Shown here one piece after another: positions 1-9,879 of a stretch of 64,000 nt of DNA (its first letter is position 1; each line of letters opens with the position of its first letter). Below the pieces are notes generated by a model. It ran no database searches. It had not been told where the DNA came from and saw only the letters and a program-made list of their open reading frames with translations. A program made the translations under genes and the position numbers. Origin of the DNA: JBDHXE01 sp035445085 (GTDB lineage: Bacteria; Bacteroidota; Ignavibacteria; Kapaibacteriales; UBA2268); contig DAOMQA010000002.1 in the NCBI GenBank assembly GCA_035445085.1, positions 128,374 through 192,373 of the forward strand, written 5' to 3'.

Positions 1-3000
1 TTGTAATTTCAGGTGAAGTGTCGGGACGTGCTTCAAATAGAATAAATTTGAATGCTTTTAATTTAGCTCCGGGTAGTGTTAAAGTAACTTTAGATGGAGT
101 TCAATTAATTGAAAACCAAGACTTTATTGTTGATTATTTTGCGGGCACCTTAACTTTAAGAAATCAAAGAGCAACTCTACCAAATGCTAATCTAAAAATT
201 GAATATGAACAAAGAGATATATTTAATATATCTACCAGAACATTAGCTGGTATTAGAGGAGATTTCCAATTATATAAATCTAGGTCTGCCTTAGCAAATC
301 TTGGTTTTACGATGATGTACTATGACCAGTCTGCTGTAGTTGATAGAGTGCGATTAGGCGAGGAGCCTGTTTCAAATTCGATGGTAGGTTTAGATGGTTC
401 ATTTGATTGGAAAGCAAATTGGATAACTGAAGCCTTAGATTATTTACCATTCTTCGATACAAAGACCCCTTCAAATATTAACTTTAAGGGTGAATGGGCA
501 ATGATTTTGCCGACTCCAAATAAACGTGAATCAGAAATTGCATCGGATAATAGTGAGCCCGTAGTATTCGTTGATGATTTTGAAGGCGCTCAAAGATTTA
601 TCCCTATGGGCACAACGCCAAGCCAATGGCAACACTCATCTCAACCCGTCGATTCTACATATTGGACGAATGATAACATAGCTTCTTTGTATAGAGGTAA
701 AATGTATTGGTATCAATATTTTATTCCTAACATTCCGATTAGAGATGTCTACCCTAATAATAGCTCTTATGTACAAGGTAGAAATTATTTGAATGTTTTA
801 AACATTACTTTCGACCCATATAAAAGAGGTATATATAATAAAAACCCAGAATTTTTAGACGAAAAAAATGGGCAACACTACGATAAAAACAATAAATATA
901 CTGATAGAGACACCGTAAAACCTCGTGTTTGGGGAGGTATGCAAAGATTACTTTCATCTTTTAATACAAATTTTGATACTGAAAATATTGAGTATATTGA
1001 AATCATGATGAGAGTCGATGCTTTTGAGCCCGGCAAATCTAAAATGTATATTGACTTTGGGCAAATAAGTGAAGATATAATTCCAGATAAAAAGCTAAAT
1101 ACTGAAGATGGCATAACTACAGACAATCCACGTCCCAACGGAATAATTGACGCAGGTGAAGATATTGGTATTGATGCTTTAGATAAAGCTGGCGAAAAAA
1201 CGGCATACCCATTTCCACTTAATGAAGAAGATGACCCCGCAAGAGATGATTATGCTTTTGACTTCAATAAAAACAATGTTGATCAAAAAATGACTGATTT
1301 TGAACAATATAATAATTTTGAAAATAACTCAAAGTTTGCCGAAATCGGTCAATTCCCAGACCAGGAAATTTTAAACTTAAACAACGGTCAAACAATTTCT
1401 TTAGATAATAGTTATTTTACGTATGAAGTAAATTTATCTCAATCCCCTGACGATGCTTCAAAAAACCCTCAAATAGTGGGTGGCAACCCAGAACGTGGTT
1501 GGATGCTTTATCGCATACCTATCAGAAAGCCTAAAAGCATAGTGGGTAACCCCTTATTTTCGAATATTCAATATGTAAGAATTAGGCTACAAGGTGGTTA
1601 TACCGAATTGTCTATAGAGAGCTGGAAGTTAGTTGGCTCGCAATGGCAAAGAGTTAGCAATTTACAACCAAATGTAAATCCAAATGATAGTGTTCTTTCC
1701 GTATCATTTGTGAATTTGTGGGAGAATAGTGGTCCTCCAGATTTTTATACTATGCCTCCGGGAGTTAATCCACCAAGGCAATTAAATAACCCAGACCCAA
1801 GCCAAGACGTTAGGTTAAATGAGCAGTCTTTATCTGTAGGAGTAAAGAACTTAAGGTTTGGCGACGAAAGAATGACTACAAGAATATTTAGACCATTAGA
1901 TCTATTCTATTATAAGAAATTAAAATTCTTCTTTCACGGCGATGCCGCAATGCCTGATAATTTAGTCCCGGGTGCTGTACCAAAGGCTTACGCCTTTATG
2001 AGGTTTGGTATCGATTCATCTAATTATTATGAATATAGAGTACCATTATTAAGCGGTTGGCAAGATATAGAAGTTTTAATGAGTGATTTGACTGCCATAA
2101 AAGAGAAAAGAGATTCCTTGCGTACTTTTGATAGACAGACGTTCCCAGTTCCGAACAACCCGAATGCAGTATTTGCTATAAAGGGTAATCCAATTTTAAC
2201 GCGTGTTCAATTTTTTGGTTTAGGTATTATTAACCCCGCAGAAAGATTCCCGAATGACCTAACGACAAATATGTGGGTAGATGAATTACGGCTTATTAGT
2301 CCTGAAGAATCTAAAGATTGGGCAGGATTAGGAGCGTTAAGTATAAACTTAGCAGACTTAGCTACAATTAATGCTAATTTTCAACATACTCAACCAAACT
2401 TCCATCAGTTAGAAGAGCGCTTTGGCAAAAGGGCAACTTCTTCTAATTGGGCTTTTACTATAACGGGAAATTTAGAAAAGTTTGCCCCTCCATCATTTAA
2501 AGCAATGAAAATACCTATTACCTATACACATAGTGAAATAGGAGAGACACCTCAATATGTTGCCAATAATGATATAAACTTGAATGCAGCAGCGTCGGCA
2601 GCTTATAACCAAGCAATAAAAAATGGGCAGTCTCCAACAGAAGCAGCTATAGCGAGGGATAATATAATAAGTCGCTCCCAATCATTAAAAGTGCAAGATA
2701 GCTGGGCAATAACTGGATTTAAATTTGGCATTCCTATTAACCATTGGATAGTCAATGAAACATTAAACAAAATATTGCTAACTTATGCTTACGCACAGGA
2801 AGCAGAAAGAACACCTATTTATAAGGAACGATTTAATTGGCAATGGCGATTAGGCTTTCAATATGGAGTAAGCATCCCTGAATTAATTGCCTTTAATCCT
2901 TTATTTTTTGTAGAAGGACTTCCTATTATAGGTAATTATTCCAAATGGAAACTAAATCTATTGCCTACTAGCTTTAATGCAACTATTAATATGAATAGGA

Positions 3001-4934
3001 GAAGGCAAACCGAACAATCTAGATTCTTAGATTTTCCTTCCCCAGTACTAAGAGATTTCTCTGCCCAACGCGCATACAACTTAAGCTGGAAATTATCTGA
3101 AGGGGGCTTATTAAGCCCAACGATAGATTATACGGTATCTACTAATAGTACTTTAGTTGGAATGGAGATAGACGAATATGGCAGACAAAGAACAGGAGCA
3201 GAAATATCTCAAAGAATGTTATTCCATGATGGACAAGTAGTAGACTTTGGTCAAAATAACTTACACACACAAACCGTATCCATTAATTTTAAACCAAATC
3301 TTCCAGATATATTTAGTATAAATAAATATTTTGATATAACTGGTTCTTTCAATACTACTTATAATTGGTCTGACCCAATGCAAACAAAGCAAGAAATAAA
3401 AGATATTGTTAAAAATGTTAGTTTTAATAATGCAATTCGCTTTAATATGGGCTTTAGATTAAAATCTTTAGGTGAATTATGGTTTGGCACTCCTGCCAAT
3501 ACTGGAGGTGGTCTTAGAAGATTCCAAGATACTACTAAAAAGGCAGATGGTAACGCTGGTGGTGGACTATCGCTTCCATTAGAATTATTAAAACTCATAG
3601 TATTTGATTGGGAAAAAATAGACTTTACATTTAGTCAAACAAACAATTCAAATAATCCGGGCGTTTTTGGAGGCACGGGCATGCATAATTTCTGGACAGC
3701 TGGTTCAGAAATCAGTCAGGGCCCAAGTTTTGCTTACCAAATGGGGCTAATTGACTACCCGCATGGTGGCTTCAATTTAGTAAGCTCTAACGCATTCCCA
3801 TTCTTTGGATTCCAAACTACCCCAGGGCTAAGACCGGCCAATGCACGTTTACAAGATAACTTTAGGCAACAGACAACTTTAGAAATTCGTACATCAAGAC
3901 CTTTGTGGACAGGCGCTAGATTAGATGTTAATTGGAAGACAGAAATGGGCTATAACCGTAATCAAACAGTTGTAACCGATGCCTTTGGAAATCAGACATT
4001 TATTAATATAATAGGAACCGAATCATTTAATAGAACATTCCTTACTTTTCCTTCATTCTTCGGTATAAATATCTTCAGTAATAATATGGAAGGTGTTATT
4101 GCTACGTACAACGGCAAAAAAGCTATAATTGATGATGATTTTAATAATGGACGTATTACTGAAATGCAGAAAAATCAGCGTTATAAAGAGGCTTTAAGCT
4201 CTTCGTTTTATGAAGCCTTGGAAGCCTTTTCGTTTACTGGTGGTAGTGCTGGTCGCTTTTTGCCAGCAATGAATTGGGCAATACGATGGGAAGGTTTAGA
4301 AAAGTTTGAATTATGGAAAGACTACGTCAAGAGAATGACTTTTGACCACCAATATACATCTACATATCAAGAGAATGCGCAATTAACTGATAATGGTAAG
4401 GCTATTCAAACCCAGACGGTCCAATACGGCTTTCAACCACTTTTAGGACTTAATGCGTCTTTTGATGAAGAAAAGTTTGATGGACTTCTAACAGCTACAT
4501 TACGTTGGTCATATACTAATTCGTTCCAAATCAATGCGGCAGCTCCATCTACTGTAAACTCTCAGTCGACGAATGAAATTACAGCTCAAGGTAGTTATAC
4601 TATGCGCGGCTTTGAATTTCCTTTATTTGGTATCAACTTAAAAAATGATTTTGAACTAAGCTTTTTATTTACTTACAAATCTAATGGAAGAACGACTTTT
4701 GACGTTACTAAAAAGCCCGAAGATTATACAGGCGATAAAAAGACTGGCGAAGTTTTAGATGGCAACACTCAAATCATCATTGAACCACGTGCACGCTATT
4801 CATTGAGTAGTAGACTTACAGCTTCATTCTTTACAAGATATGAGGGGACTTTCACTGAAGGAGCAGCAAGACCAGGTTTTCACACCTTCCAAGTTGGGTT
4901 TGATTTAAGACTATCAATAGCAGGTGGTCGTTAA
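1..4934 (+). CDS. sprA: SprA, T9SS outer-membrane translocon (5' truncated by window)
   Basis: The reading frame is open to the first base of the window, so the true start lies upstream; about 1643 C-terminal residues are seen of a family whose members usually run to about 2400. SprA forms the giant outer-membrane beta-barrel through which type IX secretion cargo leaves the periplasm and is also needed for gliding in Flavobacteria. Family hallmarks include VVFVDDFEGAQRFIPMG (about residue 180 counting from the GTG at 18), many alternating beta-strand segments rich in aromatic and Asn residues, and a C-terminal barrel strand ending LRLSIAGGR. The gene stands 61 bases ahead of glmS on the same strand. 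Three T9SS-type cargo proteins elsewhere in the window (14,184-17,186; 34,756-35,451; 37,349-41,587) are its likely clients. Identification is by sequence resemblance; I am confident of the family. Confidence 0.93.
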   Translation, partial: VISGEVSGRASNRINLNAFNLAPGSVKVTLDGVQLIENQDFIVDYFAGTLTLRNQRATLPNANLKIEYEQRDIFNISTRTLAGIRGDFQLYKSRSALANLGFTMMYYDQSAVVDRVRLGEEPVSNSMVGLDGSFDWKANWITEALDYLPFFDTKTPSNINFKGEWAMILPTPNKRESEIASDNSEPVVFVDDFEGAQRFIPMGTTPSQWQHSSQPVDSTYWTNDNIASLYRGKMYWYQYFIPNIPIRDVYPNNSSYVQGRNYLNVLNITFDPYKRGIYNKNPEFLDEKNGQHYDKNNKYTDRDTVKPRVWGGMQRLLSSFNTNFDTENIEYIEIMMRVDAFEPGKSKMYIDFGQISEDIIPDKKLNTEDGITTDNPRPNGIIDAGEDIGIDALDKAGEKTAYPFPLNEEDDPARDDYAFDFNKNNVDQKMTDFEQYNNFENNSKFAEIGQFPDQEILNLNNGQTISLDNSYFTYEVNLSQSPDDASKNPQIVGGNPERGWMLYRIPIRKPKSIVGNPLFSNIQYVRIRLQGGYTELSIESWKLVGSQWQRVSNLQPNVNPNDSVLSVSFVNLWENSGPPDFYTMPPGVNPPRQLNNPDPSQDVRLNEQSLSVGVKNLRFGDERMTTRIFRPLDLFYYKKLKFFFHGDAAMPDNLVPGAVPKAYAFMRFGIDSSNYYEYRVPLLSGWQDIEVLMSDLTAIKEKRDSLRTFDRQTFPVPNNPNAVFAIKGNPILTRVQFFGLGIINPAERFPNDLTTNMWVDELRLISPEESKDWAGLGALSINLADLATINANFQHTQPNFHQLEERFGKRATSSNWAFTITGNLEKFAPPSFKAMKIPITYTHSEIGETPQYVANNDINLNAAASAAYNQAIKNGQSPTEAAIARDNIISRSQSLKVQDSWAITGFKFGIPINHWIVNETLNKILLTYAYAQEAERTPIYKERFNWQWRLGFQYGVSIPELIAFNPLFFVEGLPIIGNYSKWKLNLLPTSFNATINMNRRRQTEQSRFLDFPSPVLRDFSAQRAYNLSWKLSEGGLLSPTIDYTVSTNSTLVGMEIDEYGRQRTGAEISQRMLFHDGQVVDFGQNNLHTQTVSINFKPNLPDIFSINKYFDITGSFNTTYNWSDPMQTKQEIKDIVKNVSFNNAIRFNMGFRLKSLGELWFGTPANTGGGLRRFQDTTKKADGNAGGGLSLPLELLKLIVFDWEKIDFTFSQTNNSNNPGVFGGTGMHNFWTAGSEISQGPSFAYQMGLIDYPHGGFNLVSSNAFPFFGFQTTPGLRPANARLQDNFRQQTTLEIRTSRPLWTGARLDVNWKTEMGYNRNQTVVTDAFGNQTFINIIGTESFNRTFLTFPSFFGINIFSNNMEGVIATYNGKKAIIDDDFNNGRITEMQKNQRYKEALSSSFYEALEAFSFTGGSAGRFLPAMNWAIRWEGLEKFELWKDYVKRMTFDHQYTSTYQENAQLTDNGKAIQTQTVQYGFQPLLGLNASFDEEKFDGLLTATLRWSYTNSFQINAAAPSTVNSQSTNEITAQGSYTMRGFEFPLFGINLKNDFELSFLFTYKSNGRTTFDVTKKPEDYTGDKKTGEVLDGNTQIIIEPRARYSLSSRLTASFFTRYEGTFTEGAARPGFHTFQVGFDLRLSIAGGR

Positions 4935-4995
4935 TATTATTTATTATATACATTCTATTTAAATAATAATTTATAAATAATAAAAAAGAGATATT

Positions 4996-6828
4996 ATGTG
5001 CGGTATAGTTGGATATATAGGTAACGATAAAGTTTCTAATATATTAATCAATGGTTTAAAAAGAATGGAATACAGAGGCTATGACTCTGCAGGACTTACA
5101 ATTTATCAAGATGATAAATTATATACTATCAAAAAGAAGGGAAAAGTAAGCGAATTAGAAAAGTTAGTTGATCATAGCTTTTTTAATTCAACTATCGGCA
5201 TAGCCCATACTCGTTGGGCCACTCACGGCTTTCCGAACGACATAAATGCACACCCACATTCAGATAATACAGGTAATATAACTATTGTACATAATGGTAT
5301 CATAGAAAACTATTCGGTATTAAAAAAAGCTTTACTTAATGATGGTTATAGCTTTCATACTGACACAGATACAGAAGTATTAGCGGTGTTTATCGGTGCA
5401 ATGTACGACAAAGTAAAAGATTTGGAGACTGCTGTAAGATTAGCTCTTAACGAAGTAGATGGCACTTTTGGAATATTAGTAATTAGCAAATATAAACCAG
5501 ATACTATTATTGCTGCTAGACGTGGCTCCCCGCTGTTAGTAGGTATTGGCGATAATGAATATATAGCAGCCTCTGATGCATCTGCTATTATACAATTTAC
5601 TAATCAAGTAATATACCTGAATGATAATGAATTAGCAGTAATTTCAAGAAATGGCTATTATACTAAAACAATAGATAACGAAACCACTCAACGTGAAATT
5701 GAAGAAATTGAATATGACTTAGAGCAAATTGAAAAAGGTGGCTTTGAGCACTTTATGCTTAAAGAAATTTTTGAACAAGCAGAAACAATACATAATGCGT
5801 ATAGGGGCAGATTATTAGTTGATGAAGGTGAGGTAAAACTTGGAGGCTTACGCAATATAGAAGATAAGCTAAGAAATTGTAACCGCATTATCATTACAGC
5901 TTGCGGCACGTCTTGGCATGCTGGCTTAGTTGGCGAATATCTTATTGAAAATTTAGCAAATATACCCGTTGAAGTAGAGTATGCTTCAGAATTTAGATAT
6001 AGAAACCCCGTTATATATAAAGATGATATTGTAATAGCCATATCTCAAAGTGGCGAAACAGCTGATACATTAGCAGCAGTTAAAGAAGCCAAACAAAAGG
6101 GGGCAACAGTTATAGGTATAGTAAACGTAGTAGGCTCTACAATAGCAAGAGAAACGGATGCAGGTGTATATGCTCACGCTGGTCCTGAAATTGGGGTAGC
6201 ATCTACTAAAGCTTTTACATCACAACTCACAGTGCTTTTACTAATCGCCTTAAAATTAGGTAGGATGAGGCAGTTGAGTAAGCATAGTGCTATTGAAATA
6301 GCTAAAGAATTGCTTAATTTGCCAAACAAAATCAATAGTATTTTGGAACAAGCAGACAACATTAAAGAAATTACAAGCCATTTTAAACATACAAGGAATT
6401 TTCTTTATTTAGGTAGAGGCTATAATTTCCCAGTTGCTTTAGAAGGAGCTTTAAAACTTAAGGAAATATCATATATTCATGCTGAAGGTTACCCCGCAGC
6501 AGAAATGAAACATGGACCTATTGCTTTAATTGATGAAAATATGCCCGTAGTTTTTATAGCGACAAAAGATGAAATATACGATAAGGTAATTTCTAATATT
6601 GAGGAAGTAAAAGCAAGAAAAGGTAAGGTAATAGCAATTGCTACAGAGGGCGACGATAGAATTAAAAGTGTAGCGGATTATGTGATTTATATCCCCGACA
6701 CTTTAAGCATGCTAATACCAATTTTGTCCGTTATACCTTTACAGTTGCTTGCATATTATATGGCATTAGAGCTTGGTTGGGATATAGATAAGCCAAGAAA
6801 TTTAGCTAAAAGCGTAACAGTCGAATAG
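4996..6828 (+). CDS. glmS: glutamine-fructose-6-phosphate aminotransferase (isomerizing)
   Basis: Makes glucosamine-6-phosphate from fructose-6-phosphate and glutamine, the first committed step to UDP-GlcNAc for peptidoglycan and surface sugars. The 610-residue length is normal. The N-terminal class II glutaminase domain begins MCGIVGYIG with the processed nucleophile Cys2, then HTRWATHG (about 71) and HNGIIENY (about 97). Two SIS sugar-isomerase domains follow, with TACGTSWHAG near residue 300, SQSGETADT near 350 and AEGYPAAEMKHGP near 495; the C-terminus PRNLAKSVTVE is the conserved tail. It lies 61 bases after sprA and 16 before the nucleotide-sugar dehydrogenase, so transcription with at least the latter is likely. 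No glmS ribozyme fold is apparent in the short upstream gap. Confidence 0.98.
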   Translation: MCGIVGYIGNDKVSNILINGLKRMEYRGYDSAGLTIYQDDKLYTIKKKGKVSELEKLVDHSFFNSTIGIAHTRWATHGFPNDINAHPHSDNTGNITIVHNGIIENYSVLKKALLNDGYSFHTDTDTEVLAVFIGAMYDKVKDLETAVRLALNEVDGTFGILVISKYKPDTIIAARRGSPLLVGIGDNEYIAASDASAIIQFTNQVIYLNDNELAVISRNGYYTKTIDNETTQREIEEIEYDLEQIEKGGFEHFMLKEIFEQAETIHNAYRGRLLVDEGEVKLGGLRNIEDKLRNCNRIIITACGTSWHAGLVGEYLIENLANIPVEVEYASEFRYRNPVIYKDDIVIAISQSGETADTLAAVKEAKQKGATVIGIVNVVGSTIARETDAGVYAHAGPEIGVASTKAFTSQLTVLLLIALKLGRMRQLSKHSAIEIAKELLNLPNKINSILEQADNIKEITSHFKHTRNFLYLGRGYNFPVALEGALKLKEISYIHAEGYPAAEMKHGPIALIDENMPVVFIATKDEIYDKVISNIEEVKARKGKVIAIATEGDDRIKSVADYVIYIPDTLSMLIPILSVIPLQLLAYYMALELGWDIDKPRNLAKSVTVE

Positions 6829-6844
6829 TAAAAAGGCAAAAATA

Positions 6845-8116
6845 ATGAAAGTATCTATAATTGGATTAGGATATGTTGGTTTACCTTTAGCTTGTGCTAT
6901 TGCTATCAAAACCAATAATGAAGTTATTGGTTTTGATAAAAACCCAACAAAAATTGAATCCATTAAAAAAGGGATTTGCCCGATTGATGATGAGCAATGT
7001 AAAAAAGATTTGCAAGTAGTCAATTTAAATGTTGATTTTGAGTCAAAAATAATTAGCAATAGTGATATTTATATAATTTGTGTTCCAACACCAGTATTAA
7101 ATGACTACACACCAGACCTAACTCCAGTGAAAACTGCAAGTTATGAAGTGGCTAAGTATTTAAAGAAAGGACAGAATGTAATTATTGAATCTACAATTAA
7201 TCCGGGAGTATGCGAGGAAGTTGTAGTTCCAATCTTAGAGCAAGAAACAGGATTGAAAGTTGGTATTGACTTTAATGTAGCCCATTGCCCCGAAAGAATA
7301 AATCCAGGCGATCCTAATTGGAATGTATATAATATTCCAAGAAATATCGGCTCTACTAGCGAGGAAGCTACAAAGCTCTTAGCTAATTTTTATCGTAGTT
7401 TTGTAAGTGCAGAAATAAACGAAATGCCTAACTTAAAAACAGCCGAAGCTACAAAAATTATTGAAAATACATTTAGAGATATAAATATTGCCTTTGTAAA
7501 TGAATTATCAAAGTCTTTTGATGTGCTTGGAATAGACCTCATGGCAGTAATTAAAGGCGCCTCTAATAAACCTTTTGCATTTATGCCTCATTTCCCAAGC
7601 TGTGGCGTTGGAGGTCATTGTATTCCAGTTGACCCATATTATTTAATAGAAAGAGCTAAGCAAAGCGGTTTTGACCATAAGTTTTTAAAGTTAGCCCGTG
7701 AAATAAATAATTCGATGCCAGAATATACAATCGACCTTTTGATTGATGCTTTAAATGAATATGAATTGCCAATTAAAAACACTAAAATTGGCTTATTAGG
7801 ACTATCCTATAAGGCAGATGTAGGCGATATCAGGGAAAGCCCATCAATTAAGCTCCAGAATTTCTTGATTGAAAAGGGTGCTGATTTATATGTTTACGAC
7901 CCATACTTTTTGGACAAAAGTAATACTAAATCTTTAGATGAAATATTAGATAAATCTTTTGCAATATTGATAGCAACAAACCATAATATATTTACGAACT
8001 TAAATTCAGAGACATTAATTAAGCATAATATAAAAATAGTGATTGATGGCAAAAACTGCTTAGATAAAAAGGATATTTTGAACGCAGGCCTATATTACAA
8101 AGGTATTGGCACTTAA
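6845..8116 (+). CDS. nucleotide-sugar dehydrogenase (UDP-HexNAc 6-dehydrogenase type)
   Basis: NAD-dependent enzyme oxidising C6 of a UDP-sugar in two steps to a uronic acid, feeding polysaccharide or O-antigen synthesis. The N-terminal Rossmann motif is GLGYVGLPLA (residues 7-16). The central domain carries the Lys/Asn helix TAEATKIIENTFRDINIAF. The catalytic cysteine is C259 in GVGGHCIPVDPYYL; the GGHCIPVDPYYL form is that of WecC/WbpA/TviB-type enzymes rather than classic UDP-glucose dehydrogenase (GGSCFPKD). The C-terminal domain contains GLSYKADVGDIRESPS. Substrate (UDP-GlcNAc or UDP-ManNAc) cannot be settled from sequence alone. Sitting 16 bases after glmS, it probably shares a transcript with the enzyme that feeds UDP-GlcNAc. 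Confidence 0.92.
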   Translation: MKVSIIGLGYVGLPLACAIAIKTNNEVIGFDKNPTKIESIKKGICPIDDEQCKKDLQVVNLNVDFESKIISNSDIYIICVPTPVLNDYTPDLTPVKTASYEVAKYLKKGQNVIIESTINPGVCEEVVVPILEQETGLKVGIDFNVAHCPERINPGDPNWNVYNIPRNIGSTSEEATKLLANFYRSFVSAEINEMPNLKTAEATKIIENTFRDINIAFVNELSKSFDVLGIDLMAVIKGASNKPFAFMPHFPSCGVGGHCIPVDPYYLIERAKQSGFDHKFLKLAREINNSMPEYTIDLLIDALNEYELPIKNTKIGLLGLSYKADVGDIRESPSIKLQNFLIEKGADLYVYDPYFLDKSNTKSLDEILDKSFAILIATNHNIFTNLNSETLIKHNIKIVIDGKNCLDKKDILNAGLYYKGIGT

Positions 8117-8137
8117 TATTTTATATTATATTTTTTT
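8114..8137 (+). terminator. weak AT-rich hairpin with T tract
   Basis: TAATAT (8114-8119) and ATATTA (8123-8128) form a six-pair stem with a three-base loop, followed by TA and seven T. The stop codon of the nucleotide-sugar dehydrogenase lies in the left arm. The stem is all A/T, so termination would be weak. Confidence 0.35.
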
Positions 8138-8164
8138 GTCATAATTAATAAATTGCTTAAATTG

Positions 8165-8184
8165 CACTTTTAATATTTAAAGTG
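8165..8184. promoter_or_regulatory. near-perfect palindrome upstream of mscL
   Basis: A 20-base palindrome with outer arms CACTTT and AAAGTG and two internal mismatched positions, ending ten bases before the mscL start codon. It may be an operator, or a hairpin covering the ribosome-binding region. No family assignment is possible. Confidence 0.35.
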
Positions 8185-8194
8185 AGAATTAAGA

Positions 8195-8596
8195 ATGAGC
8201 ATTTTACAAGAATTTAAAGAATTTGCAGTTAAAGGCAATGTGGTCGATATGGCTGTTGGTATCATTATAGGTGGTGCCTTCGGTAAAATTGTCTCTTCAT
8301 TTGTAAATGATGTAATAATGCCCCCTATAGGAGCTATGTTAGGCGGCGTTGATTTTTCCAGTTTACAAATAATAGTAAAAGACGCAATAGGGGACACTCC
8401 AGCAGTAGCTATTAAATACGGTGTCTTTTTAAATACTGTAATTGATTTTCTTATAGTTGCTTTTACTATCTTTCTGTTAGTAAAGATAATGAACAAGCTA
8501 AAAAGGAAAGAAGAGGAAGCTACACCAGCTGCACCAGCACCAACTCCAGAAGATATATTGCTTTTAAGGGAAATCCGCGACCAGTTAAAGAAGTAA
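8195..8596 (+). CDS. mscL: large-conductance mechanosensitive channel
   Basis: Homopentameric inner-membrane emergency valve opened by membrane tension on hypo-osmotic shock. The 133-residue length is typical. The N-terminal amphipathic segment MSILQEFKEFAVKGN leads into TM1 with the gate pattern VVDMAVGIIIGGAFGKIV, then a periplasmic loop, TM2 (about residues 73-95, VIDFLIVAFTIFLLVKIM) and a cytoplasmic helix. The C-terminal part has a short Ala/Pro-rich stretch followed by a charged helix (EDILLLREIRDQLKK), as in the family. It has its own 78-base upstream region containing a palindrome, and a strong hairpin just downstream, suggesting a monocistronic transcript. Confidence 0.97.
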   Translation: MSILQEFKEFAVKGNVVDMAVGIIIGGAFGKIVSSFVNDVIMPPIGAMLGGVDFSSLQIIVKDAIGDTPAVAIKYGVFLNTVIDFLIVAFTIFLLVKIMNKLKRKEEEATPAAPAPTPEDILLLREIRDQLKK

Positions 8597-8605
8597 CCAT
8601 AAACA

Positions 8606-8638
8606 AAGGGAAGTACAATATCAGAATTGTCTTCCCTT
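8606..8638. terminator. convergent hairpin between mscL and cheW
   Basis: AAGGGAAG (8606-8613) pairs perfectly with CTTCCCTT (8631-8638); inside, ACAAT (8615-8619) pairs with ATTGT (8626-8630) with one bulged T and a six-base loop. This 13-pair stem lies in the gap between two converging genes and would serve both strands; no long T tract follows. Confidence 0.6.
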
Positions 8639-8657
8639 ACGCTATAATATATTTATA

Positions 8658-9158
8658 TTAGGCAACTAAGTCGTCAATCGCATCCATTTCATTTGTAACT
8701 AATATTTTTGCTAAATCTAAAAGAATCAACATTCTATCGTCTAACTTTCCTATTGAGGTTATATAACGCGACTCTATACCTGCAACCATTCTCGGCGGTT
8801 CTTCTGTTACAGACTTGTTAATTCTTAGGACTTCATTTACCTTGTCTACTATAAATCCAATTGTATTTGTTTCAATTTCTACAATGATAATTCTAGTATG
8901 ATTATCAAATTCCTTTTTCATTAGCCCTAATTTTTCCCTTAAATCAATAATAGGAATAACTTTGCCACGTAAATTAATTATTCCTTCAACAAAAGTAGGT
9001 GCATTAGGAACTTTGGTGATTAGGCTCATTCTATTGATTTCCTTAACCATCAGTATATCAACGCCAAACTCCTCCTCACCAATATGAAAACTAACCAACT
9101 GCAATATATCGCTATTGCCAGAAGTATGCGAAACACCTTTTTCATTAGTACTTTTCAT
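8658..9158 (-). CDS. CheW-like chemotaxis coupling protein
   Basis: A 166-residue single-domain CheW protein: the scaffold that ties the CheA kinase to chemoreceptors at the cytoplasmic face. After about 18 variable residues the SH3-like fold runs to about 160, with LVSFHIGEEEFGVDI, VKEINRMSLITKVPNAP, GIINLRGKVIPIIDLR and GFIVDKVNEVLRI all visible as standard CheW landmarks. The ATG is preceded by a GGAG Shine-Dalgarno about seven bases upstream. It stands alone: no cheA, receptor or flagellar gene is nearby, although a cheB gene lies at 56,454. It could serve taxis or a chemosensory pathway controlling surface functions. Confidence 0.93.
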   Translation of the reverse strand: MKSTNEKGVSHTSGNSDILQLVSFHIGEEEFGVDILMVKEINRMSLITKVPNAPTFVEGIINLRGKVIPIIDLREKLGLMKKEFDNHTRIIIVEIETNTIGFIVDKVNEVLRINKSVTEEPPRMVAGIESRYITSIGKLDDRMLILLDLAKILVTNEMDAIDDLVA

Positions 9159-9229
9159 TTTCTTGCTCCTTACTATTTTTATAATTACAATTTAACTAAA
9201 TGTTATGATAAAAAGAAAGTATTTTTATT

Positions 9230-9874
9230 TTATTTTAACTTTTCTTTAAATAATTTCTCTAACTTTTCTAACTTAGGCGATATTACAAAAGTACAATAAG
9301 CTTGTTCCTTATTGTTAGAATAATATTGTTGATGGTAATCTTCTGCAATATAAAACTCCTTTAATGGGCTTACTTCAGTTATAATCTTTGAAGAATATGC
9401 TTTATTGGATTCAAGTTGCCTTATCTTGTCTATGGCTATATGTTGTTGTTCTAAATTTTTATAAAAAATAACGGAGCGGTATTGAGTACCTATATCTGCA
9501 CCTTGCTTATTTAATGTAGTAGGATCGTGAGTAGCAAAAAATACATCAAGTAATGATTCCATGCTAATTATTTCATTATTAAAGAATATTCTAATAACTT
9601 CTGCATGATTAGTTGTTCCAGTGCATACCTCTTTATAGTTTGGCTTAATTGTATTACCACCAGCATATCCAGCTTCAACCTTAACAACTCCTTTTAATTC
9701 ACTAAACACCGCTTCTGTACACCAAAAGCAACCGCCACCTATTACTAAAGTGTCGTTGAATATATTCATCTCTTTCTCCTTACTAACAGTCCTACCTTCA
9801 TTTTCTGAAAGGCAGGACTGAATAAAAAACATCAAAAACAAGGCTACAATATTTAAAGTAATTTTATTTATCAC
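9230..9874 (-). CDS. msrA: peptide-methionine (S)-S-oxide reductase, predicted lipoprotein
   Basis: Reduces methionine-S-sulfoxide in oxidised proteins. The MsrA domain begins near residue 43 with GGGCFWC, where C49 is the catalytic cysteine; GYAGG, GTTNHAEV, THDPTT and YRSVIF follow as in the family, and EDYHQQYY near the C-terminus is the usual binding segment. Before it is a hydrophobic signal with a lipobox ending at C21 (IQS-C), so the enzyme is predicted to be exported and membrane-anchored, repairing envelope proteins. It follows the DUF3108 gene by five bases on the same strand and is probably co-transcribed with it. No MsrB domain is fused. Confidence 0.95.
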   Translation of the reverse strand: MINKITLNIVALFLMFFIQSCLSENEGRTVSKEKEMNIFNDTLVIGGGCFWCTEAVFSELKGVVKVEAGYAGGNTIKPNYKEVCTGTTNHAEVIRIFFNNEIISMESLLDVFFATHDPTTLNKQGADIGTQYRSVIFYKNLEQQHIAIDKIRQLESNKAYSSKIITEVSPLKEFYIAEDYHQQYYSNNKEQAYCTFVISPKLEKLEKLFKEKLK

Positions 9875-9879
9875 TTTAA

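Noticed and set aside
3359..3598. Open frames on the - strand within sprA
   Set aside because: They lie wholly within the long sprA frame, have no start signals, and their translations lack protein-like composition.
8658..9158. cheW as part of a chemotaxis operon
   Set aside because: Neither neighbour (mscL, msrA) is chemotaxis-related; spacing and strand show it to be a separate unit.
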